Source of the DNA: Archaeoglobaceae archaeon
GTDB taxonomy: Archaea; Halobacteriota; Archaeoglobi; Archaeoglobales; Archaeoglobaceae
Length of the DNA: 13,139 nucleotides
Assembly: GCA_025058955.1 (NCBI GenBank)
Contig: JANXDV010000016.1
Coordinates: 3,821-16,959, forward strand
Direction of reading: 5' to 3'
Shown here: piece after piece, positions 1 to 5,877 of the stretch
Layout of the letters: every line of letters begins with the position of its first letter
Numbering within the stretch: the first letter of the stretch is position 1
Translations under genes and position numbers: made by a program
Notes under the pieces: generated by a model
Database searches by the model: none
What the model was told of the DNA's origin: nothing
The model's input: only the letters and a program-made list of their open reading frames with translations

Positions 1-1
1 A

Positions 2-1369
2 GAGCTTGTAAAGATTGAAGATTTCGACTTCAAAGGGTTTGAGAAGCTGAAAAAGTTTGCAAGTTATGAAATGGAGAAAAGAAGAGCGGTTGATGCAATT
101 CCAGCTCATGTAGAGTTCATGCAAAAGCTCGAAATTGCTGATTATGAGAATGCAAGCGATTCTGGGCATATTAGATTTTATCCTAAAGGTAGGCTTATAA
201 AGAGCTTAATAGAGCGTTTTGTCACACAGAAATGCGTTGAATATGGAGCAATGGAAGTTGAAACTCCGCTCATCTACGATAGAAATCACCCTACTCTGCG
301 GAAATACCTTGAAAGATTTCCCGCAAGGCAATACATCTTGCAAGGAGATAAAAGAGAATTTTTCATGCGATTTGCTGCATGTTTTGGGCAATTTCTAATG
401 CTTTCGAATGCAACAATAACCTATAGGAATCTACCTCTTAGAATTTATGAGCTCACAAGGTATTCCTTCAGAAAGGAGCAGAGAGGAGAGCTTGTTGGGC
501 TTAGAAGATTAAGAGCATTTACAATGCCAGACATGCACACAATCGTGAAAGATATGGCTCAGGCAATGGAGGAATTCCTTAAGCAGTATAAGCTTTCAGT
601 TGAAGTCCTTAAAGAGCTGGGAATTGAACCGGAAGACTACGAGGTTGCAATAAGGATTACAAGAGATTTCTACGAAGAGAACAAAGAATTCGTTAGAAAA
701 ATCGCTGAAGTTCTTCAAAAGCCAATACTGCTTGAGATGTGGGATCGTCGCTTCTTCTACTTCGTTCTAAAATTTGAATTCAACTTCGTCGACAGCCTTG
801 ACAAAGCTTCAGCTCTCTCAACTGTGCAGATCGATGTTGAAAATGCTGAAAGGTATGGAATAACCTTTGTAGACTCAGATGGGAGCAGAAAGACCCCTCT
901 CATTTTGCACTGCTCAGCGAGTGGTGCGATAGAGAGAGTAGTCTATGCATTGCTTGAGAAAGCCAAGTTCATGCTCGATGAAGAGAAGTTGCCAGTGCTT
1001 CCAGTTTGGCTCTCGCCTACGCAAGTTCGAGTAATTCCAGTGAGCGAGAAGTTCCTTGAAAAGGCTATCGAGGTTGCAAATTCCTTAAATGCAAGAGTTG
1101 ACGTCGACGATCGCAATGAGACTCTGAACAAGAAGATCAGAGATGCAAATACAGAATGGGTGCCTTACATTGTCGTTGTGGGAGAGAAGGAAGTTAAAGA
1201 AGGAAAGTTGAGTGTTACAGTGAGAAAGGAATCTACTTTAGAGAAACAAAAAAAGGTTCAGATGACATTGGAGGGGCTGAATGAAATGCTTAAAAAAGAG
1301 CTTAAAGATAAGCCATTCTTGCCCCTTCCAATTCCAAAGTTCCTTTCAATGAGACCCTCTTTTAGGTGA
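2..1369 (+). CDS. thrS: Threonyl-tRNA synthetase, archaeal type (5' end outside window)
   Basis: Class II aminoacyl-tRNA synthetase that charges tRNA-Thr in the cytoplasm. The frame is already open at base 2, giving 455 visible residues, so the N-terminal editing domain typical of archaeal ThrRS (family about 600-620 residues) lies off the left edge. The ATG at 71 is internal. Counting from that Met, the zinc-binding Cys is C104 (motif FAACFG), motif 2 is YELTRYSFRKEQRG near 126-139 followed by the zinc ligand H156 in MPDMH, and the third zinc ligand is H280 in LILHCS. Motif 3 is GAIERVVYALLE (286-296). The anticodon-binding domain starts near PVWLSPTQV (311-319) and runs to the C-terminus. 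All three zinc ligands and motifs 2 and 3 are intact, so the enzyme should be functional. The gene ends in TGA, four bases before the next start, which suggests co-transcription with the small membrane protein downstream. Confidence 0.97.
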   Translation, partial: ELVKIEDFDFKGFEKLKKFASYEMEKRRAVDAIPAHVEFMQKLEIADYENASDSGHIRFYPKGRLIKSLIERFVTQKCVEYGAMEVETPLIYDRNHPTLRKYLERFPARQYILQGDKREFFMRFAACFGQFLMLSNATITYRNLPLRIYELTRYSFRKEQRGELVGLRRLRAFTMPDMHTIVKDMAQAMEEFLKQYKLSVEVLKELGIEPEDYEVAIRITRDFYEENKEFVRKIAEVLQKPILLEMWDRRFFYFVLKFEFNFVDSLDKASALSTVQIDVENAERYGITFVDSDGSRKTPLILHCSASGAIERVVYALLEKAKFMLDEEKLPVLPVWLSPTQVRVIPVSEKFLEKAIEVANSLNARVDVDDRNETLNKKIRDANTEWVPYIVVVGEKEVKEGKLSVTVRKESTLEKQKKVQMTLEGLNEMLKKELKDKPFLPLPIPKFLSMRPSFR

Positions 1370-1373
1370 GAAT

Positions 1374-1628
1374 ATGGATGTAGAACTAAAAAAAGCCATA
1401 GTTCCAGTGCTCTTTGGAATCCTCGCAGGCTTCTTTTCTTTCTTGGTCACTCAAGATCTCAGACAGAGAGATGCATTTGGAATCATAATCCTTGTTTTGT
1501 TCATATATATACAGAAATTCGTTTTTCCTAAGCTTAACGTCAAACTACAGCCAAAAGACTGGTTTGGACTTTCATTCATAACTCTCGCTTCATGGTATAT
1601 TGCATGGACATTCTTACTAAATCTCTAA
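1374..1628 (+). CDS. Small three-helix membrane protein, EMC6-like archaeal family
   Basis: An 84-residue integral membrane protein. Three hydrophobic segments are visible at about residues 8-26, 34-51 and 64-82, separated by the charged loops TQDLRQRDA and PKLNVKLQPKD. The RQRDAFG...FIYIQKFVFPK...KDWFGLSFIT..SWYIAW pattern matches, from memory, the short archaeal proteins annotated as EMC6-like; eukaryotic EMC6 is a core subunit of the ER membrane protein complex, an insertase. A role next to an archaeal Oxa1/EMC3-type insertase is inferred from the family only. ATG 1374 lies four bases after the thrS stop, with purine-rich GGTGAG overlapping that stop as a likely ribosome binding site, so it is probably translated from the thrS message. 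Its last 12 bases overlap the 3' end of aroE on the other strand. Confidence 0.8.
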   Translation: MDVELKKAIVPVLFGILAGFFSFLVTQDLRQRDAFGIIILVLFIYIQKFVFPKLNVKLQPKDWFGLSFITLASWYIAWTFLLNL

Positions 1629-2420
1629 AGCCTCAATTGCAACTTTCCTCATTATGCTGACCGGTGGCTTTATTCCCGTCCAGATCTCGAAGGCTTTTTC
1701 CGCTTGATGAATAAGCATATCAAGCCCATTTATTACCTTGCAACCCTTTTCTTTTGCTCTCTTTATCAACTGCGTTTCGAGGGGATTGTATACTGCGTCA
1801 AAGACGATCATTTCCGGCTTCAGCATTTCTTCAGGAACTGGAATGCCAGAAGAGAAACCTTTCATCCCTATTGGAGTTGCATTTGCAATCACATCTACCT
1901 TAAGCTCTTTAATTTTTTCCCATGGACAAAAGATACAATGTCCAAACTCACGAAGTGCTTTAACCGCTTCAATTCCTCTCGTTTCTGTTCTGTTTGTTAA
2001 AATGACTCTTGCACCCATCTTCATCAAAGCCAAAGCTATGGCTTTCCCAGCCCCACCAGCTCCGACTACGAGAGCGATCTTATCGTTTACATCAACCTTA
2101 GCACTTTTAAAAGCCATCTCGACTCCGTAAATGTCGGTGTTGTAACCTTCCATCTTTCTAAGATCGATTGTATTGACTGCAAGCTTGGCTTCGCCAATTG
2201 GCTTTAAGAATTTTAGAACTTCTTCTTTATAAGGAATCGTTACATTCAAACCAATGAATCCAAGAGCTTTTGCTCCGAAGATTGCGTCCTTCAACTCAGA
2301 TGGTTTTACTTCGAATGCCAAGTAGCTCCCGCCAATTCTCAAATGCTCCATCACTGCATTGTGGATCTTTGGAGAGATCGAGTGTGAGAGCGGGTATCCT
2401 ATTATGCCCAGATATAGCAT
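1617..2420 (-). CDS. aroE: Shikimate dehydrogenase
   Basis: NADPH-dependent reduction of 3-dehydroshikimate to shikimate in the aromatic amino acid (chorismate) pathway. At 267 residues it is normal for AroE. The N-terminal substrate domain has the shikimate-binding serines in PLSHSISPK (S14, S16), the catalytic lysine in NVTIPYKEEV (K65), the Asn of AVNTI (N83) and the catalytic Asp in EGYNTD (D96). The Rossmann domain has the glycine loop VVGAGGAGKA (119-127) and the NRT motif (143-145) that in this family contacts the NADP phosphate. The C-terminal NGLDMLIHQA (231-240) carries the conserved Gln. No key residue is missing. Start ATG (complement of 2418-2420) gives the expected MLYLGIIGYPLSHS N-terminus. 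No other shikimate gene is adjacent, so it appears to be transcribed alone from the A/T-rich gap shared with the kinase remnant. Confidence 0.97.
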   Translation of the reverse strand: MLYLGIIGYPLSHSISPKIHNAVMEHLRIGGSYLAFEVKPSELKDAIFGAKALGFIGLNVTIPYKEEVLKFLKPIGEAKLAVNTIDLRKMEGYNTDIYGVEMAFKSAKVDVNDKIALVVGAGGAGKAIALALMKMGARVILTNRTETRGIEAVKALREFGHCIFCPWEKIKELKVDVIANATPIGMKGFSSGIPVPEEMLKPEMIVFDAVYNPLETQLIKRAKEKGCKVINGLDMLIHQAEKAFEIWTGIKPPVSIMRKVAIEALEI

Positions 2421-2457
2421 AGAAGAAGTTTTCGAGAAGCTAATAATCTTTCGCTCA

Positions 2458-2480
2458 TTATTTTTAAAATAAAAAGCTTA
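2458..2480. promoter_or_regulatory. A/T-rich divergent promoter region (aroE / kinase remnant)
   Basis: The 85-bp gap between the divergent starts at 2420 (-) and 2506 (+) contains one A/T block, TTATTTTTAAAATAAAAAG. Read on either strand it offers a TATA-like TTTAAAA/TTTTAAA core at a workable distance: about 45 nt before the aroE ATG and about 40 nt before the kinase GTG. This fits archaeal TBP/TFB promoters but is a judgement by position and composition only. Confidence 0.4.
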
Positions 2481-2505
2481 AGAGCTCGACTTTCTGAGCG
2501 AGCTT

Positions 2506-3671
2506 GTGGAGAGTATGCTCACGGGATTTTATGTTACTGATGATGAGTTGAGATGCATAATGCTAAATAAAATATTTACGAAAACAGTCGGATATTCTCT
2601 AAAAGAGCTTAGAAAAATGAGAGTAACTGATCTTGTCTATAAAGAAGACCTTGAAAAGGCGGAAAAGATCGTAAATAGAATCTTAAGAGGAGGAGCAGTT
2701 ATCGACGAGATCAGATATGTTGGGGGGAGATTAGATGGGTATTTGTTTTATACAAGCCTTTGATCCACAAAGGAAAGATGTTCGCAATAGGGAACTACAT
2801 AGACATCACAAAGGCTAAGGAAAGTTTTTCTTTGCAAATGGAGCTTTACAAGAAATAACGGGAGATCTAATGGAAGAACTGCTGAGCATGGATCCTTTCT
2901 CCCTTGTCCATCCTGATGATCGAGAGGAAGTTTACAGACGCTATATTGAAAGAGAGGCAGGAATAAGGGGGCAGGAGGCATATAGCTTCAGGATCGTGAG
3001 GAAAGATGGTATTGTTAGATGACTCTCGATGAGAGCAACGAGGATCATGTTCAAAGGAGAGCCAGCCGTGTATGCAACCGCAATCGACACTACAAAGATC
3101 AACGAGCTAAATGAGAATCTCGCGAGAATGAACGAATACTTCTCTCTCCTCTCAAAGATGCTAAGGCATGATATAATGAACGATCTCACAGTCGTGAAGT
3201 CCGCTTTAGAGCTTAGAGATGAGAAATTGCTTGACAAAGCTATGCAGAGGCTTGAAAAGGTTGTTGAGAAGATCAAGGACACGAAGGCTCTTGAAGAAGC
3301 CTTAGGGGCTTTGAAGCTTGTGAATGTTGCTGAATTTGTAAATAGCGTTGTTGAGAAATACAAAGGCGAAGCAAGCTTTAAGGTTGAGCTTGAAGAATTA
3401 TACGTTGAAGCTAATGAAGCTCTGAAATCTGCTATTGAGAATGTTGTTAGTTGTAAGAATTGCGGACAACGGCGTGGGAATCCCAGGTGAGATAAAGTCT
3501 AAAATTTTCGAATCGGGCTATTCACGAAGAGGTGGGGGCTTAGGATTGTTCTTGGTGAAGAAGATCGTTGAAATGTTTAAAGGAAGGGTTATTGTTAAGG
3601 ATAATGTTCCAAGAGGAGCTATTTTCGAGATCAGACTTCCTCTAAAGTCAGAGATCCAAGCTAAAGAATGA
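2506..3671 (+). pseudogene. Decayed PAS-PAS sensor histidine kinase
   Basis: Remnant of a soluble archaeal sensor kinase of the type common in Archaeoglobus. The pieces are collinear but lie in three frames. From GTG 2506 a PAS domain reads GFYVTDDELRCIMLNK...TVGYSLKELRKM in frame 1. At 2758-2761 it shifts to another frame and continues LIHKGKMFAIGNYIDITKAK. Near 2845-2857 it shifts again and enters the middle of a second PAS (EITGD...FSLVHPDDREEVYRR), so the N-terminal part of that PAS is missing. TGA at 3020-3022 stands where PAS domains have Trp (RKDGIVR[stop]LSMRAT). The H-box LLSKMLRHDIMNDL follows, with the phospho-acceptor His codon at 3167-3169. After IENVV (near 3448) the frame changes again directly into VVRIADNGVGIPG, so the N-box of the ATPase domain is deleted. 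The G-box GGGLGLFLVKKIVEMF is intact and the last stop is at 3669-3671. No response regulator lies nearby. A full-length active kinase cannot be made from this locus. Confidence 0.93.
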
Positions 3672-4488
3672 TCCTCCTCAGATTCTCTGGAATCTCCTCA
3701 TCGCCTTTGTAGCCCAAAGCTTCATCTACTGCATGCCTTGCGATATAGCCAGCGACATGCAAAAGTGTTTCATTGAACTCTAAATCCTTTTCCATGCTTG
3801 CTGTGCACGGATAGCTATGATGAGCTTCGCTTACAACATTCCAAAGATCTCTAATGCTGTAATCTGAGAAATCGAAGCCTCGAAGCTTTACACCAATGAA
3901 CCAAGCACAGCCACAAGGCTGAGTGCTCAGAATTCTAACTTTCCCCTTTCCATTTTCAACTTCGATCTCAAATTTAGGATACCCTATTCGAAATTCTTCG
4001 ATGAACTTGTCCAAAATTTTCTGCCCGCTTTTTCTCATAGCGCAAAATGGTTTTGGAGCAAGGAATTCTAAGCCAAGAGCTTCGCATTTCTCATTCAACT
4101 GCTTAGCCAATCCAGAAGTGCACCATCTTGGCTCTTCTACAGGCACAATTAGAGCTGAAACTTTTCCTTCAAGCTTATTTGGCAAAGCTAAGAGAACATC
4201 TGGATGCAAATTAATCGCTATTGCAATTTCAGCTTCTGGAATGAATTTAGGCAAAAAGTCTTCAGCGTTCTCAACAAAGCTCTGCATAGTCTTTGGATCA
4301 ACCATCGAAAAGCTCGCAACTATGTTCTTGGAAAAGCTGTAAAGTTTTTCCTTGCAAAGTGTGCAGAAATTTATTCCACAAGCTCCAAAAGAGGGGCAAG
4401 AATTGGAGTAGTTCATCAGATTCGCTATGAATCTCTCACCAAAGAATCCGTAGTGAAAAACGATCAGCCTTAGCTCGGATTGGAACAT
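3661..4488 (-). CDS. DUF166-family conserved archaeal protein, cysteine-rich
   Basis: A 275-residue protein recognised from memory as the archaeal DUF166 family (found in methanogens and Archaeoglobi); its biochemical role is not established to my knowledge. Visible features: a Rossmann-like start, LRLIVFHYGFFGERFIANLMN; a cysteine cluster C31-x5-C37-x4-C42-x2-C45 that could bind a metal or Fe-S cluster; IAINLHPDVLLALP and VSALIVPVEEPRWC in the middle; and the family hallmarks PCGCAWF (C192, C194) and EAHHSYPCTASM (H223, H224, C228) near the C-terminus. Ten cysteines in 275 residues is far above its neighbours. No signal peptide or membrane segment, so cytoplasmic. The ATG (complement of 4486-4488) sits about 27 nt from a TATA-like block, suggesting a leaderless or nearly leaderless transcript. 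Its 3' end overlaps the kinase remnant by 11 bp. Confidence 0.8.
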   Translation of the reverse strand: MFQSELRLIVFHYGFFGERFIANLMNYSNSCPSFGACGINFCTLCKEKLYSFSKNIVASFSMVDPKTMQSFVENAEDFLPKFIPEAEIAIAINLHPDVLLALPNKLEGKVSALIVPVEEPRWCTSGLAKQLNEKCEALGLEFLAPKPFCAMRKSGQKILDKFIEEFRIGYPKFEIEVENGKGKVRILSTQPCGCAWFIGVKLRGFDFSDYSIRDLWNVVSEAHHSYPCTASMEKDLEFNETLLHVAGYIARHAVDEALGYKGDEEIPENLRRIIL

Positions 4489-4507
4489 GTATTTTTATGA
4501 ATGGAAA

Positions 4508-4522
4508 GTAATTTAAAAATTC
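4508..4522 (-). promoter_or_regulatory. Probable TATA box of the DUF166 gene
   Basis: On the minus strand this reads GAATTTTTAAATTAC, centred about 27 nt before the ATG at 4488. In archaea that spacing puts transcription start at or within a few bases of the start codon, i.e. a leaderless message. The same A/T block could also serve the plus-strand ORF starting at 4582. Confidence 0.45.
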
Positions 4523-4581
4523 TCTAAGCGCTTGAATTAGAACCTTCTGATGTTCACAAAATTCTGAAGGGTGTTCTTCAC

Positions 4582-4989
4582 TTGTGCATCGCAGAAGTAG
4601 AATTCAAAAGGGAAAACTATGGAAATGCGATGAGAAATCTTCATGAAGCCGTGGAGTTGTTTAACAGTTTATTGGAAAAAGAGAACCAAAAATATGCGAA
4701 AAAGTTAATTGGAGGCTTTCTAATAAGATTAATTGAGAATGGAAACGTTGAAGCATTAGAAAAGTCCTTGGAAGTTGTGCTAAAAATTGGAGGGGAATTG
4801 AAAGAATTAATTGAACCAATTTTTATCGCTATTGAGATCGTAAAAAGCAAAGATTTGAGCAAATACTACGATTTACAGATAGAGAAGAGAGAAGTAGTCG
4901 TAGAAATCGTTAGAAAGCTTACAGGCTCAGATGAACTGATACCTGAAGAGTTTAGAAGTCACATGGCAAAATTAAACCAAAGGGATTAA
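4582..4989 (+). CDS. Small helical (TPR-like) protein, start uncertain, possibly a gene remnant
   Basis: I do not recognise a named family. The 135 residues from TTG 4582 are Lys/Glu-rich and look entirely helical, with alternating hydrophobic residues as in TPR-type helical pairs (CIAEVEFKRENYGNAMRNLHEAVELF, then LEKSLEVVLKIGGELKELIEPIF). No signal peptide or membrane segment. The start is doubtful: the frame reads sensibly further upstream (ALELEPSDVHKILKGVLHL, from 4528), and ALELEPSD is a typical end of a TPR repeat, but no start codon lies between 4528 and 4582. Before that a TAA (4525-4527) separates it from an ATG at 4501 in the same frame. So this is either a short gene with a weak TTG start, or a gene broken by one nonsense change or by loss of its 5' part. 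It ends five bases before the convergent MBL-fold gene. Confidence 0.5.
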   Translation: MCIAEVEFKRENYGNAMRNLHEAVELFNSLLEKENQKYAKKLIGGFLIRLIENGNVEALEKSLEVVLKIGGELKELIEPIFIAIEIVKSKDLSKYYDLQIEKREVVVEIVRKLTGSDELIPEEFRSHMAKLNQRD

Positions 4990-4994
4990 AGATT

Positions 4995-5786
4995 TTAAAG
5001 TAAATTCAGCAAAGACATCACGATGTTCTCTCTTGCCCATTCCTTTTCGCTCACCGCTTCCATCATAAATGCCATTTGAGGAGGATTCGGGAATAAGGCA
5101 TTCACGATCTCATCTATGCTCTTTCCCTCTTTATAAAGCCTTTCAGCCTTTTCCCTAAGCTCTTCAAGATAAGCCAAGTAATCTTCAACCTCTTCCCTGC
5201 TCAAAACACCATTTGCAGTATATGCAAAATCGAAATAATATTTTAAAATTCTCCTTAGAGATTCGATCGTCTTTAAAAGCCTTTTCTCTCGAAGGCAAAC
5301 CGTTTGTCCTCTCGAGATGACAAGATCACCGCAGAAAAGCTTTTTATCGATCAAAAAGCTTACATGATCAAAGCTATGTTTGGGGTTTTCAATTGTCTCA
5401 ACACCGAATTCTGCTGGTAGCTCATCCAAGGGTTTAGCATAAACAGGCAGAGGTTGTCCCCAAACCATCTTTCTATATTCCATCACTTCTGGCGGATTTT
5501 TCAAGATCTCAAGGGACTTTTTTGGAGCATAAGCCTTCATGACCTTCTGAAGCTCTATCGCTCCACCGCTATGATCCTCGTGGTAATGCGTTATCAGCAC
5601 CGCTTTTTTGTCCTTAAACGCTTCAAAAACCTCTTTTGCTGTATGCGGACATCCAGAGTCGAAGAGTATGTCGCTGTAGATGAAGAAGTGCACCCAGTAG
5701 TAAACTTTTCCACCAATTTCGTGACCGCATTTGACAACTTTAACGCCTTCATGCTCTGAAGGAATTAGCATAAGCTCTAATTGCAT
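4995..5786 (-). CDS. Metallo-beta-lactamase-fold hydrolase with an altered metal site
   Basis: A 263-residue cytoplasmic MBL-fold protein; substrate unknown. The signature THYHEDHSG gives metal ligands H67, H69, D71 and H72. The third His strand is NPKHSFDHVSFLI, where H141 fits the usual GHTPGH position. The bridging Asp is D154 in FCGDLV. The last histidine, normally in a PGHG-like turn, is not seen: the equivalent place appears to read AYTANGVLSREEV (N192), so the second metal site may be weakened or single-metal. The C-terminal third is helical (LAYLEELREKAERLYKEGKSIDEIV), as in glyoxalase II-like and other MBL-fold proteins with a helical tail. The start ATG (complement of 5784-5786) lies downstream of a strong TATA-like tract. 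It is transcribed divergently from mtaD and converges with the helical ORF at its 3' end. Confidence 0.88.
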   Translation of the reverse strand: MQLELMLIPSEHEGVKVVKCGHEIGGKVYYWVHFFIYSDILFDSGCPHTAKEVFEAFKDKKAVLITHYHEDHSGGAIELQKVMKAYAPKKSLEILKNPPEVMEYRKMVWGQPLPVYAKPLDELPAEFGVETIENPKHSFDHVSFLIDKKLFCGDLVISRGQTVCLREKRLLKTIESLRRILKYYFDFAYTANGVLSREEVEDYLAYLEELREKAERLYKEGKSIDEIVNALFPNPPQMAFMMEAVSEKEWARENIVMSLLNLL

Positions 5787-5800
5787 TCTCAGTAAAAAAA

Positions 5801-5810
5801 CTTTCGAAAG
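5801..5810. promoter_or_regulatory. CTTTCGAAAG perfect palindrome near the MBL transcription start
   Basis: A 10-bp perfect palindrome between the TATA-like tract and the ATG of the MBL-fold gene, near where transcription should start. The position suits a repressor site, but a palindrome this short in A/T-rich DNA can arise by chance. Confidence 0.2.
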
Positions 5811-5812
5811 AC

Positions 5813-5833
5813 TTATATTTATATATATTTAAG
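5813..5833 (-). promoter_or_regulatory. TATA-like tract of the MBL-fold gene
   Basis: Pure A/T run (TTATATTTATATATATTTAA, ending in G) centred about 36 nt before the ATG at 5786 on the minus strand, implying a leader of roughly 10 nt. It is the clearest TATA-like element in the window. Because it is nearly symmetric it may also contribute to the divergent mtaD promoter. Confidence 0.5.
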
Positions 5834-5847
5834 AAATTTAAAGCACA

Positions 5848-5866
5848 AATTTTTAAATTTATGAGG
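5848..5866 (+). promoter_or_regulatory. mtaD upstream signals: second TATA-like block and GAGG ribosome binding site
   Basis: AATTTTTAAATTT (5848-5860) is TATA-like, and GAGG (5863-5866) lies 11 nt before the mtaD ATG. If the TATA at 5813-5833 is used, the leader carries the GAGG. If the block at 5850-5858 is used, the start would fall close to the ATG and the message would be nearly leaderless. Sequence alone does not decide between them. Confidence 0.35.
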
Positions 5867-5877
5867 CAATTAAATGC

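Noticed and set aside
71..73. ATG 71 as the true start of thrS
   Set aside because: The frame is open upstream to the window edge and reads typical ThrRS sequence (KIEDFDFKGFEKLKKF), so the gene begins outside the window.
1704..2130. Plus-strand open frames opposite aroE
   Set aside because: They are antisense to a complete aroE with all catalytic motifs, and their translations look like no protein family.
2748..3363. Minus-strand open frames across the kinase remnant
   Set aside because: The plus-strand text matches PAS and kinase motifs throughout; the minus frames are low-complexity Ser/Phe-rich reflections of it.
3923..4473. Plus-strand open frames opposite the DUF166 gene
   Set aside because: They are shadows of a conserved gene; the cysteine and HHSYPC motifs belong to the minus strand.
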